A DNA stretch of 51,413 bases. It comes from Chara braunii. Taxonomy: Eukaryota; Streptophyta; Charophyceae; Charales; Characeae. The notes under the pieces were generated by a model that worked only from the letters and a program-made list of their open reading frames with translations, was not told the origin of the DNA and searched no databases. This document shows positions 1 through 11,681 of this stretch, one piece after another (the first letter of the stretch is position 1; every line of letters begins with the position of its first letter). The DNA lies in the NCBI GenBank assembly GCA_003427395.1, contig BFEA01000062.1, positions 2,984,777 to 3,036,189 of the forward strand, given 5' to 3'. A program made the translations under genes and the position numbers.

Positions 1-33
1 GTCCAAGGAATCGAGTCCACTGAGAAACAGATA

Positions 34-1557
34 GTGGAAGGCAAAGAAGAAGAAGTGGTTATATGGAAATACCTGGAAGAGAAAATCGCCGAGATGGATG
101 AACTTCATGAAAACCACGGCGTGGTGTTTAACTTCGCACGCTACGGGGCAGATCTCCAGCCAGCAGAGAAAAGAAAATGGGTAATCGAAACAATTTGGAA
201 GGAACCAAGATGCAAACTGATAGGTGACACCTTCTCGCTGCAAAACTTGGGCCGGAACAACATCATGGTGTTATTCATCCATGAAGACCATGCGAGGATC
301 GCAACTGAAATGCAATCCAGAAACTGCCACGGCTCAGTTTGTATGATCACAAGGTGGAAGAAACTCTCAGCCCTGAGACAGACACCAGGATTCGCAGTCT
401 CCTACAAATAGACCTTATTGAAGGAGAACTTCTGGGTTCAATTCGACAACATTCAACCAGGCTTCCACGGATTACTGGTGGATAGGCTCGAGAGACAATA
501 CACAACGAACAAAGTTCTGAAATGGATTCTCCCGACGCCGGATTTTCTGGCGCCTCACTGTGGCACTTTGACAGCAATCCTGGATGTACAAACCGACGAT
601 CCCCCTGTTTTCCCACAGGTCTAGAAGTTCCAGATTGAGAACAGGGTGATCGAAGTAAGGATCTCTACAAGAGCCTCACCGATTTGCTTTCGATGCAGAG
701 AAAGAGGCCACCTGGGCACTGACCCGAGCTGTCCCAAGTTTCCAAAGCAAGCAAAAGAAAGAAATCTTCTACCGAACATGCTGGTAGAAGTGGAAGATGC
801 TCTTGGTATTTGGTATGTGGTTGATTCTTGTTATGATGGTTGGGTCTTCGATGACAACCTCGATGAACCTGACTGGGTCTGGCACTTTGCAGACCAGTCC
901 CCCCCCACCAAAAAGCCAGACATCTTCCCCCCGACTGATAGCAGATGGCAAAAGAAAGCTACCGGGAAAGTCAAAGGCAACCCAACGAAGATCAACACCA
1001 GCCCCATTACGGATTCACGGGTGATCAGGGAGGAGAAAGCAAGGGAAGATTTGCTGTGGGATCTTGACACAGTAAGGGAACAGATCGAACAGGAGTACAA
1101 CAAGGAACCAGGCTCTTTCAGAGAACTACTGAAACAAGTCGTGCAACAAACCTACAAGAGATCACAAGTTGACAACAAGCGTCAACTACAAGGCGATGAT
1201 GGATCGTCTGAGAAAGAACCTGGCCCAAAGAGAAGGAGGGCTGAAGAATCAACAGGAAGAAATGAAACGAGACTGACAGAAACAGGGGCCGAAGGGGAAG
1301 GAATGGACTTGGATCTGACGGGAGGGCAGGCAGACAAAGAATCTAAGGGGAAGGATACAGCTCCTGAAGCGACCCCTACGGAAGAAGAGGACGCTTCCAC
1401 AGAGTCCCTGGCTTGGCTCAAAGACTATGTGGAGTGGGCAAAAAGGGAAAGAGAACATGCATTTGATATCCGTGCAGCCTGCTTGAAACACGCAGAGAGA
1501 TCCCGGGCGAACGGAAAAAGAGATGCATCAGCAGGAAGCAACAGCTCCTCTAACTAG
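34..1557 (+). pseudogene. LINE ORF1, RNA-binding protein with CCHC zinc knuckle, two internal stops
   Basis: One frame runs from 34 (possibly from before the window) to the TAG at 1555-1557, broken by in-frame TAG codons at 409-411 and 622-624. The first ~200 codons resemble the RRM-like DUF4283-type domain of plant LINE ORF1 proteins. They are followed by a zinc knuckle, CFRCRERGHLGTDPSC, with spacing CX2CX4HX6C instead of the usual CX2CX4HX4C, at about 676-730. The rest is highly charged and low in complexity. ORF1 proteins of this family bind element RNA and form the ribonucleoprotein with ORF2. Both stops could derive from CAG by one C-to-T change (inference). The start at 34 is only the first ATG in view. 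Confidence 0.75.
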
Positions 1558-2671
1558 TACGAAAATCCTCAAGAAAGTCAAATCTGAAGAATTCTCTGAA
1601 TATGCGGCTTTCAGATACGCAGAGAAGAAAAGGGCAAGGGAACAAGGAACTGAGGACAAGGACAAGACCATCCCCACAACCAAGGACAACTTCCAGGATT
1701 TACGACCCAAGGCAAGGAAAGTGGGCAAAAACCAGAAACGGATGGAAACTAACATTGATCAAACCGAGGCGGAAGAGAAATCGGAACGAAACCTCTTGGA
1801 GAGAGAGGCGGCTGTAGTTTTGTCTCAAACTGAGAAATTGAAAAAATGGAACAAAGAATATGCACCCGGATTCACTACCATCTCACAGATTGCTGGGGGA
1901 AGGGCCCCAATGGTTTCAGAATCGGCCAAAGAGGCTCGAAGAACACTGAGGAACATCCGACCCCTCATTGCAGCCAGATACGTATCAAACGCAAAGGAGT
2001 GGCAGATCACAACGAATGTAGCCTTCAAAATCCCCCACTTTGTTGAGGGGGAAAACGTGGTGAAGGTACTCAAAGAACAGGTAACACTGGATTCCCCATT
2101 GGGTCTCTTTGAGACAGTAGCTTTGGAATCAGACCTGACCGACTCCAGTTCTCAGGATGAAACAGGAAGCGTCAAACATGGCAAGGACAAGATGACCAGG
2201 AACTCCCCGAGGGCCTTTTCTCCCCTGATAGCCAAGATGTCAGAATCAACGAAGCTGAAAACAGGGATGATCTGGAAACCTTGGCGAACAGTGGCTGAAG
2301 TCCCTTACAACATCCTAGCTGGTACCGGTGTGTCGGCAAAGCTGATGGCCTCAGTCGTGGCTCAAATTGTCCAATCAGGACAGCTGGAAGGGGATGATGA
2401 TCTAGATGCAAGAGCCTTTGCCCTGGATTGTGACAGGTTCTACAAAAGTGACACCTCCGACTGTTCTAAATGGGAAGGGGACGATGAAGGTGAGACCCGG
2501 GACCGGGACATTGATCTAGATAAGGACGAGAATGGCCAATTTGATCCAGAGAGTCCTGACAAGGCAGGATACCCTGCAGTCTCTCCAGCCAAGGATACTG
2601 GAGTAGATTCATCTCAAGCGATAACTGGGGACGGGGCTTGCACGGGCACCTCTCCACTTTCTCCTACCTAG
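1523..2671 (+). CDS. second LINE ORF, charged protein of unknown function, overlapping ORF1
   Basis: This uninterrupted 382-codon frame starts at ATG 1523, overlaps the end of ORF1 by 35 nt in another frame, and ends 45 nt before the ORF2 start. The product is rich in Lys, Glu and Asp in its first 120 residues, with likely helical, coiled-coil character, and has a strongly acidic tail around residues 290-350. I recognise no domain. It may be the C-terminal half of ORF1 displaced by an old frameshift, or a genuine separate ORF in this lineage. Its openness over 1.15 kb beside broken neighbours is notable. It belongs to the LINE, not to the host. Confidence 0.55.
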   Translation: MHQQEATAPLTSTKILKKVKSEEFSEYAAFRYAEKKRAREQGTEDKDKTIPTTKDNFQDLRPKARKVGKNQKRMETNIDQTEAEEKSERNLLEREAAVVLSQTEKLKKWNKEYAPGFTTISQIAGGRAPMVSESAKEARRTLRNIRPLIAARYVSNAKEWQITTNVAFKIPHFVEGENVVKVLKEQVTLDSPLGLFETVALESDLTDSSSQDETGSVKHGKDKMTRNSPRAFSPLIAKMSESTKLKTGMIWKPWRTVAEVPYNILAGTGVSAKLMASVVAQIVQSGQLEGDDDLDARAFALDCDRFYKSDTSDCSKWEGDDEGETRDRDIDLDKDENGQFDPESPDKAGYPAVSPAKDTGVDSSQAITGDGACTGTSPLSPT

Positions 2672-2716
2672 ACAATCCGGGACTGAGAGTCTCTCTAATC
2701 TGATCCGGCTGCAGTT

Positions 2717-5700
2717 ATGGAGAGCTACAGGAGAAGAGCGAATGAGGTAAGAGGCCACATGGATTGGAAGAATCAAGGACTAGTCCTCAGAAGTTGGAAT
2801 GTTAACGGGTTAGGGAACATATTAGAAAAAGAAGAAAAGTGGAACGATATACTATCTGGGATATCCATGAGGGAAAGGAAGCTAGCTGATATAGTGCTAC
2901 TGCAAGAAACACACCTCACCTTCTCAACAGCACACAACAGAATTCGAGCTTATATGGCAAGAAAACTAGGCGGCCTCAAGGAAGAAATTTGGTCGGTTGA
3001 CCCCGAAACTAGCACCAAGGGAACGACCATCCTGATCCCCAAATCCTCCCGCCTATATGCAGCAGGCTCGGTCGTCGACAAGAAAGCCGACCTCACTGAA
3101 GGAAGATGGTGTATGCTACACCTGAGATGGAAGGAAGAGGAATTCTTACTCTTCAATATCTACGCCCCAAACTCTCCAACCGAAAGAACGTCCTTTCTTA
3201 GACAAATCGGTGACCTGATTCCCCCATTCACCCCATGTATTCTGGCTGGAGATTGGAATGCTACAATAGACCCCTCAGTGGACCGTATTTCTCGATCCTC
3301 CACCATCCCAAACTTATCAGAAGCAACACCAATCCAGGAAATGATGTTGAACCACAACTTGGCAAACCCCCATAGAATCCTGCACCCCAACAAGAGAACC
3401 TTCACCTTAGTCAAGAAGAACCATGCCAACCATATGGCCTTTTCACGAATCGACTACTTCCTAGTGTCCGAAGTCTTGATGGGGGCAGTCAAGGAAGCCG
3501 AAGTATTACCACTAGCTCCATATTATGGGCTGGATCACAAACCAATTGAACTAGTCATATCCTTTGACCAAGTGGTTTCAAAGGGAGCCAACTTCCACAA
3601 ACTCAACAACTCTCTCCTGCTGAGTAAAACCTTCCAAAACGAAATTTGTAACTGCTGGCAAGGGTTGAGGTCGGTACGCCTTACCACTACTCCTCGATGG
3701 GAATGGTTCCAGAAGAGCTACTCGACCCTTTCAGACACCGTGGCCAAAGTGTCTAGGAAGCTAGCGTCGATAAGGAAACAAAGAAAGCAGTCATTAGAAT
3801 TTGCACTGAAAATAGTTGAATCTAACCTGTCAAACAACCCCGCCTCTCAACTGTATATTGAAATCTTCGACAAGGCTCGAGAGGAATTGGCCATGTGGAA
3901 ATGGTGGGATCTGAGAGGTCTCCAAATAAGAGCAGGAATGTGCGAATACGAACTAAGCGACTCAATGACTAAACACTTCTTCGCCCGAATTAAAGCTAAT
4001 TCGAGAGTTGGCACGATAGAAGGTCTGAGGTCACACACGGCTCCCAAAACGGTGAAAACAGATAGTGAAGGGATGCTTGAGATAGCCAATAAGTTCTACA
4101 AGGAGATATATCAGTCCAAGACGGGGACTCCAATACCCATTAACATCAGAGAAGCAAGGCAGAAGATGTTACAATACCTGGAGTGAACAATTTCACCTGA
4201 CCAGGCTGAAACGCTTGACAAACCCTTCACATCAGAGGAAATACTTCGGGCTCTACAAAGTATGAACAATAACAAGACCCCAGGAATTGATGGCTTAACA
4301 AAAGAATTATGGGAAAAGTTCTGGCCTTTGCTAGGTAATGACTTAATAAACTTTTATAATAACAGTTGGTCCCAGGGGGGGCTGGGTAATCTTCTCAGCA
4401 GCAGCGTGATCACGCTACTCTATAAAAAGGGCGAAAGAGACGACATTAGAAATTACAGGCCCATATCGTTGCTAACCCTCCCATACAAGCTCTTGGCCAA
4501 GACCTTATCGAACCGGATTATTAAGATTACCAATCAATGCTTCCACATCGACCAAACAGGATTCATCCCGGGTCGTTACATCCTGGACAATGTTATGACA
4601 TTGAATGAATCTGTAAGAAAAATCAGAGAAAGGAAAATAAATACCGCCATTTTCTTCTTTGACTTTGAGAAAGCATATGACCAAGTCATCTGGGGCTTTA
4701 TGGAAGCAAGCATGGAAAGAATGGGAGTCGGACCGAACTTTAGAAAATGGGTCAGGATACTCTACAAGGATGCAGTTGGCTGTGTCCAAGTCAATGGACT
4801 GTTGTCAGATTGCTATCCGATTTCCCGCTTGGTCCGCCAAGGGGACCCTCTAGCTCCATCAATCTTCCTATTCGTAATGGAGGCAATCGCATCCTTCCTG
4901 CGCAAGGATCCCTCAACCCAGAGACTAGCCAGCACCAATGTAGGCTCGGCCCACTAGATGGATTTCCCCGCAACCATCATGTTCGCCGATGATCTAACAG
5001 TTCTAATCAGAGCATCAGACTCATCCTTCAGAACACTAGCTAAAGCAATGGAGACATTCAGGTTAGCCTCATAAATGAAGATCAATTGGGGGAAAACAAT
5101 AAGTTGGTGGCTCTCCGATGACGAACCCCTTTCTCTTCAAGGAGACGAGGCGGCTATGACATGGCAAACACCGGACACACCCACACGCTATCTAGGTATC
5201 CTGATGACGAAAGAAGGACTGGCGCCCCAAATGGGCCCGGCTATGCTGGCCAAACAGATTAACAAAATCGGAAGATGGGGCAACGCCTATACTTCTCTTA
5301 TATGCCGAGCACTGGTTCTCAATGCGTCGGTATTCTCAATGATGTGGTATATTGCCTCTATCTGGACAGTTCCTGACAGCTCGATTAAGGAGCTGAACAG
5401 ACGGGCCAGGATTTACCTTTGGACAGGAGACCCCAACAAAGACAAGTGCATATCTAAGATAGCCTGGCAATTCATCACAAGGAGACCACGCGATGGGGGC
5501 CTAGGAATCATTGACCCCGGAACAGAAACGAAAGCTCTGCAAATTAAATGGATCATCAAACTGTTGATGGATCCGGACAGCGCCTGGAATAACTTGGCAC
5601 TGGACAGTATCAGATCGATAGCTCCTGTTCCCTCCCCGAACGACATGTCAGGCCTATTTTGGGTAATGAACAAAGAATGGGTGATTTCCACAGGACGGAG

Positions 5701-7205
5701 GAACCGGACGAGGAACAATGGACCCGAAGACCATCGGCCGCCCACCCCCTACTGGCCGGCATTGCTTCGATCATGGAGGAAAATAATCCCTAACAAGATA
5801 AACAAACCTAAATCTAAAGACGAAGTACTAAGACAACCGCTCTTCGGAAATGAATGGCTGACAAACGAAGCCAACAACCCTCTTTTCCTAGAACAGAGAT
5901 GGCTTTCGTGGATCAAGAACAGTATTTGGAAAGTAGACCACTTGTGGATGGAGGACAGAAAAGACTGGACAACAGAACAAGAAGCTTGCCCGATTGAAAG
6001 GTTGCCACAAACGAGAGACCAATCTCCAATACATACTCAATCGTATTCCTCAAGAATGGAACGATATCCTGGTAAAAGATGAGTCCTGGAGACCGGGCGA
6101 ATGGGGTCTTTTGATTCAAGACACATCCCCTACTAGAGCCTATCAATTCTCTCACATGCAGCAAGGCTCACATACTAGAGCCAGCTTTCTCTCCTTCCCG
6201 CTCTCCTTCACCAAGATGGACAGGCCAGCTATTTTCAACGACAACGTAGAATCAGCTATATTGGACTCTTTCCTCCCAAGAAAAGTAAGGGTCCTAGGCT
6301 CATGGCCAAAGGAAATTTTCAGACCAGATACGGCAATCCGATCCCTGGAGTTCGACCCAGCGGAGTGGGCCTGGAAGCCAAATTCCACCAGCAATTTCAA
6401 ATCAAAAGTCCCGATCCAGGACTACTCAGTTAAACTCAGGTACAGACTGTCTCTGAAGACCAAAAACCCAGACCCAATCATCAAAAACAGATGGCGGAAC
6501 CTCGTGGGTCAAGAAGCAGACAAAATCACACGATTGCATTGGGAAAAATTTAAACGCATCAGACCAATTAAGATCAGAAGCTTGCAATGGCTGATTGTAT
6601 ACGCAGCCCTGCCGGTGAATCACTGGCTACACATTAGATGGAAAACCACAGACCCAGACAGTTCAGAATTATGCGCAGTCTGCACTGAAGGCTCGGTAGA
6701 CGATATAGTCCATTGCCTAGTCCTCCGTAAAGAAGCAACCGAATACTGGGCGAGAGCGTCTTCACTCTGGGATTCCCTCTTCTCATCTCCCTTCCCCAAA
6801 CAACCCATTCAACTGCTCCTCCTGACTAACATCCCTGATCAGGCTCGGAAAGCTGAGAGGACCTGGTTTGAACTCATCAGAAAGGTGACCCTATGGGTCA
6901 TATGGAAGGAGAGATGCAGTCGAACAATTGAAGGACTCTCCAACCCACGGGAAAAAGTATGGACAGAAACTAAGACAATGATTCAAGCCGAGATCCTGTG
7001 CAGATGGCGGAAGATCAAGCGAGCCTGGTCCGAAGACGAAGAACAGCGGAACAAGGAGAGGCAGAGATTCTACAGGAGCTGGCTGGTTGATGGCAAGATT
7101 GGAGAACTGCAACAGGACCTGGTATGCTGGAAAGAATGGCATAACTCCAATCCAGGAAGGGGTTCCCAACATCAGACGTCGCTGGAAGGCTTAAGCACTT
7201 CCTAG
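2717..7205 (+). pseudogene. LINE ORF2: endonuclease, reverse transcriptase, C-terminal zinc finger; three stops and a frameshift
   Basis: The polyprotein nicks target DNA and primes reverse transcription on it. Endonuclease motifs: SWNVNGLG near codon 25, LLQETHL, LAGDWNATID, RIDYFLVS and GLDHKPI, the usual catalytic Asn/Glu/Asp/His series. Reverse transcriptase motifs: FFFDFEKAYDQ (motif A), RQGDPLAPSIF (motif B) and FADD (4982-4993, motif C). The C-terminal finger carries CAVC and a downstream HC at about 6665-6720, as in the plant reverse-transcriptase-associated zf-RVT domain. In-frame stops lie at 4184-4186 (TGA), 4955-4957 (TAG) and 5072-5074 (TAA). A one-base indel near 5985-5995 moves the last 400 codons to another frame; comparison with copy 2 around 8,140 places it. 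The protein is inactive as encoded. Confidence 0.9.
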
Positions 7206-7759
7206 GCTGCAAGAGGTTAAACATAACCCAGGGGATACAGACGACGTGGAAAATGAGGACAAGTCTGACAACTCTGGAGCACCTACGGGGGTCGCCAATG
7301 AGGATCCTATCTCAGAGATTCGGAAGCCTACTAGCACCTGCCAAGACCCAATTTTGACGATTCTGACGATAAGATTGCAGACTGAGGGCGTAGGCTTCAG
7401 TGTTAACTGTCGGCCGTCCAAAGGGGGGGCGAAGTGGCGTATGGGAAGGACCAGGTTGGGTAAGGCCAACAGGTGTGATCTTTCTAGGGTACATTGCTGT
7501 ATCTGACAATTCTGGATTCCGGATCTGAGAGGAAAGAGTGGGACAAGGCAAGCTGACAGTCAATCCTCCCGTGGTGGAGCAATCAATGCTGCTCAGGGGT
7601 CCTTCGGCCTGACGGAAGGAAGCGTGTGTGTTTGTTAATGTAATTTATTTTGACTTGCCGGTGGAATAGGAACCGGACTGACGCTCCCCAGAATAGAAGG
7701 AGCCAGGTCCATAAGGCCCTGTTTTAAAAAAACAAACAAAAAACAAAAACAAAAAAAAG
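7206..7759 (+). other. LINE 3' UTR and A-rich tail
   Basis: Non-coding end of LINE copy 1. The last ~190 bp are closely matched in copy 2 (9,470-9,673). They contain a stem with arms TTCCTTC and GAAGGAA in copies 1 and 2 (disrupted by a base change in copy 1), and a short hairpin directly before the A-rich tail (CAGGTCC-ataa-GGCCCTG). The tail is interrupted by C residues (A7CA3CA6CA5CA8), unlike the clean A15 of copy 2. Confidence 0.75.
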
Positions 7760-9673
7760 AAGCCTAGCCCCTGTACCTACACCAGAAAACATGTCTGGCT
7801 TGTTCTGGGTGATGAACAAGGAACGGACCCTGAAAACAGGACGCAGAAACCATTGATGAGCGGGCAATCCTCAGGGAGCCAGCCCGCCCACACCCTATTG
7901 GGCAGCTCTGCTACGGATCTGGCAAGAAATTAAACAGGGCAAACCTAGGACCAGGGAAGAAGTCCTGAGGCAACCCCTCTTTGGTAATCCGTGGGTGAGA
8001 GATGAAAGTGATCACTCGCTGTCTCGTAAGCCAAGAGATACGCGTTGGCTATCGTGGATAAAACATGGACTATAGAACATCGCTCACATATGGGATGAAG
8101 AGAGAAACGGCTGGGTAACAGACCAGGATCTTATCCCTCGTCTCAAGGGCTGCCACCGGAGAGAGAGGAATCTGCAGACAGTCATTAACTGTATCCCGGA
8201 AGGCTGGAAAGCTGCTGATGGAAACCCCAACATGGAAAACGGGTGAGTGGGGAATTCGGATACAGGAACAACCTCCCATGAGAGCATACCAGTTCTCCCA
8301 CAAAAGAGGGATTGAATACCGTTGCAGTGTTTACGTCCTACCCAATCATGACATCAGCTCACGGCTCTGCATCTATCCTGGACAAAGATGTGGAAAGAAC
8401 AAACTTAGACATTTTCCTCTTCAGGAAAGCAAAAGCCACAGGTTCCTGGCCCAAATCAATCTTTAGAATAGGCACTCCAATCCAAGACCTGGAATTCGAC
8501 CCAGCAGAATGCGCCTGGACATCTGAGAGGAACAAAAACATCAACACTGACATCCAGGACTACTCCGTCAAAATGGGGTACAAGTTGTTCCTTAAGACTA
8601 AGGACCCGAAACCCGTAATCAGAAGTAGATGGTCAAAATCAATCGGACAAGAGGCAGAGCGTATCTCACAAATCTCATGGAAGAAGTTCAAATCAATCAG
8701 ACATGTTAAAACTCGGATTCTCCAATGGATTATCGCACACGCGGCACTACCGGTTAACCAATGGCTCCACAAGCGAAGACAAAGAAGTGATCCTAACAGT
8801 TCGGACCTATCCACAGTCTGCTCAGATAACGAGCCAGAAGACATAGTTCATTGCCTAATTCGCTGTAAGGAAGCTACGGAATATTGGGCCAGGGCCTCGG
8901 ACCTCTGGGCCTCCCTTTTCACATCAACCCTCCCTGAACATCCCATCCAACTTCTACTCTGGACTAAAATTCCTACTGATTTCAACAACGCTGAGAGGAT
9001 ATGGTATGGCATGATCAGAAAAGTAACGCTTTGGTCAATCTGGAAGGAGAGATGCAGCAGAACCATCGAGGGAATATCAACTCCGAGAGAAAAGGTTTGG
9101 GTGGAGACAAGGACCCTGATCCAGGCAGAGATCCTATGCAGATGGCACAAGACAAGGCTCTCCATGCCTGAAGATGAAGATTGACAGCGCAGTATCCTCT
9201 CCAAGTTCATCAAGGTCTGGCTGGTGAGAGGAAAATAGCAGAGATAAGAGACTCCAACTTACGATGGAAAAATTGGCACAACTCGGAGACGAGCGGGAGA
9301 AGCTCAATATTTCACTCAATGGGTGGCCCACAGTAACCACAGGCTACATAAGGAGTAACAACAACCTTCAGTTTCATGTGGAAGCATTTTCGCTCCTTAG
9401 TTCTCCTAGCTGATTAAAGCCTATTTTACAGGTTTCACAGGGGAATCTGAGATGGAGTTCAGGGAAAGTCAAGCTGACAGTCAATACTCCTGTAAGGAGC
9501 AATCAATGCTGGTCAGGGTTCCTTCGGCCAGACGGAAGGAAGTGTGAGTGTGTTCTCTGATGTATCAAATTTTTTATTTGTCGGGGGAATAGGAACCGGA
9601 CTGACGCTCACTCCCCAGAATGGATATGGAGCCAGGACCATAAGGACCTGTTTGAATTAAAAAAAAAAAAAAA
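7760..9673 (+). mobile_element. 5'-truncated LINE, copy 2
   Basis: Homology to copy 1 begins in the ORF2 region around 5,620 and runs to the 3' end, finishing in an A15 tail (9,659-9,673). 5' truncation is the normal outcome of incomplete target-primed reverse transcription. The copy abuts the A-rich tail of copy 1 with no unique sequence between them. I could not define a target-site duplication. Confidence 0.85.
7793..9340 (+). pseudogene. LINE ORF2 C-terminal fragment, copy 2
   Basis: The longest open part is 8,312-9,184. It matches the C-terminal third of copy 1 ORF2, including the block LQWIIAHAALPVNQWLH and the finger residues around CSDNEPEDIVHC (that is, an altered first Cys pair followed by HC). 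Upstream parts are split by frameshifts and a stop, and it ends early at a TGA (9,182-9,184) where copy 1 remains open. No endonuclease or catalytic reverse-transcriptase motifs remain. Confidence 0.8.
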
Positions 9674-10815
9674 TGGTTTTCCCCCAACTTCATCTGTCCT
9701 GAATAAGGAGGTTGAAAGAACACTCCTAAACCCTTTTGTACTTAGAAAAGTAAGAGAGTTGGGATCATGGCCAAAAACAATCTTCAGAATAGATAGGGCG
9801 ATTCAAGACTTGGAATTTGATCCAGCAGAGTGGGCTTGGACACCAGACTGAAGCAGAAATCTCAAAACGAATGTCCCCACCAGGAATACACACTCAAACT
9901 GGGTTACAACTTACTCCTCAAAACAAAGGACCCTGACCCAACGATCAAGAACAGATGGCTGAAGTTAATAGGTCAGGACACTAGTCAGATCCCACAAATA
10001 CCATGAAAAAAATTCAAGTCAATCCAACCGGTAAAAATCAGAAGCCTCCAATGGCTCATCTCATACGTGGCTCTGCCGGTTAACCAGTGGCTGCACAGCA
10101 GAAGAATTAAGAATAACCCTAACCGTTCAGATTTATGTGCGGTATGTTCAGAAAATGAACCAGAAGATATGATACATTGCCTGATACGCTGTAGAAAGGC
10201 GACGGAATATTGGGCGAGGGTCTCAGATCGCTGGGACTCCATCTTCTCGACTCCCTTCCCTGAACACCCCATCCAACGCCAGCTCAATTCCACAAGACAG
10301 AGAAAACGTGGTTCGGAATGGTCAGAAAGGTAAAGCTGTTGTCCATCTGGAAGGAAAGATGCTGCAGAACCATTGAGGGACTCTCAACTCCAAGGGAGAA
10401 GGTATGGGCGGAGACAAGGACCTTGATTCAGGCAGAGATTCTTTGTCAGTGGCATAAGACGAGACACTCCATGCTAGATGACAAAGAGCAACAGAGAAGA
10501 ATCAAGGCAAAATTCACTAAGGGTGTGGATCGCAGGGGGCAAAGTAGCAGAGATAAATGAGTTTTGCATACGGTGGAAAGACTGGCACAACTCAGAAGCA
10601 GGGTGGAGAAGGCAGAGATCCCAGCCAGCAGATGGACAAGATCCATCACAGGCTATTGAAGGGCAAATTCCGAGATTGCATCCTCCTTAGCTGCTTTTAC
10701 CTTTCTTGCTCTTTATCATTTATCTGACAGGTTCAAGGCACAGGTTCAAGGCAACCTGACTTTTTTTTTTTATTATGGTGGAGTAATCAATGCTGGTCAG
10801 GGTTCCTTCGGCCAA
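9674..10815 (+). mobile_element. LINE, copy 3, truncated at both ends
   Basis: LINE homology becomes clear at about 9,691 (equivalent to ~6,215 of copy 1). It ends near 10,815 inside the conserved 3' UTR stem motif (TTCCTTCGGCC), so the 3' hairpin and tail are missing. An 11-base T run at 10,761-10,771 interrupts the 3' UTR where copies 1 and 2 have none. The first bases after the A15 tail of copy 2 (9,674-9,690) may be flank rather than LINE. Confidence 0.8.
9700..10640 (+). pseudogene. LINE ORF2 C-terminal fragment, copy 3
   Basis: Fragments in two frames (notably 10,067-10,333 and 10,318-10,560) match the end of ORF2. The finger region is better kept than in copy 2: CAVCSENEPEDMIHC. A TGA near 9,849 and a deletion near 10,285, compared with copies 1 and 2, break the frame. 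It is non-functional. Confidence 0.75.
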
Positions 10816-11681
10816 GGTTGGCAAGTGGTCAAGTGGTGTGACTAAAGCAAGCCCATGTTGGAGACGAGGACAAGTGGCAAGGGCAAATAGTAGGACCCCA
10901 GTGCAACTGCACTGCGTCGTAGGGTTGTCACTATGCAGTCATGGGAAAGTCTAGAAAGTACCAGTCCGGTCCAGCAAGTANCACGGGGGGGACTGTGTGC
11001 ATCNTGGGCCAGGGATACAAGGCAGACCAATGCAACACAGAAGTATAAATCAAGAGGCTGCGTCCAGCCATTCATTCATTCCTGCGGAAGCTCTGCGGAA
11101 GCGCTGCTCGGGCGTCTTGTGCAAGGGAGGTCTGCAGATGGCCTGAAGACGAAGTGGGCAGAAGTTAGTGATAGGCTAGGTAGCTGTTAGTGGCCATGCG
11201 CCATAGCCATAGACAGTTAGTGAGTGTGTATGTGTGTGTGCAGTGGTTGGCGTGCATGGTATCCAGGGTGATCCGGAGTCGAGTTGCGTGTGAACTCTGA
11301 GTCGAACGTGTAAGTGAGGGCGCCCAGCGCCATAGCCAACTGAAGTGAACTTGGATTTGAGTTGAGTTGCAAGCTACCATATCTCCGAGTTTGAGCTGGG
11401 TGCACAGCGCCAAGTTATTCTCATCTGTTGCATGCATGTTTGAGTGTGAATTTGCAAGACTGATTTCAGTTTTATGTAAAAAAAAAAAAAAAAAAAAAAA
11501 AGGTTTCCCCCAACTTTCCCCCAAACTGGTCAATACAATTTCTCGCAAAGTCAAGAGGTTCCTTGAGAGTTCATCCTTGAACCAATGTATATCATAATTG
11601 CAAGTTAGCTTCCCGAGCCAGAGAGAGGGGGCATAGGTGTCCATAGAAGCCAGGAAAGAATGGAAGGCTGAGTTAGACCTG
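10816..11681. other. non-coding stretch with TATA-like box and A24 tract
   Basis: I see no coding potential. A TATA-like GTATAAATC lies at about 11,042. The heptamer CCATAGC occurs at 11,201 and 11,330, the latter inside CAGCGCCATAGC. A 24-base A run at 11,478-11,501 is followed by GGTTTCCCCCAACTT. The A run suggests the end of another reverse-transcribed element, or a decayed LTR, but I cannot assign it. Single ambiguous bases occur at 10,981 and 11,004. Confidence 0.5.

Larger units (their letters stand above)
1..7759 (+). mobile_element. L1-like non-LTR retrotransposon (LINE), copy 1, 5' end outside window
   Basis: The copy reads ORF1 (CCHC zinc knuckle), an overlapping second ORF, a long ORF2 (endonuclease, reverse transcriptase, terminal Cys/His finger), a 3' UTR of about 520 bp and an A-rich tail at 7,726-7,759. 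This is the plant L1 plan. No LTRs flank it. All ORFs carry stops or a frameshift, so the copy is dead. Coding sequence starts within the first 40 bases, so the 5' UTR and true start lie before the window. Two shorter copies of the same family follow directly in the same orientation. Confidence 0.9.
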
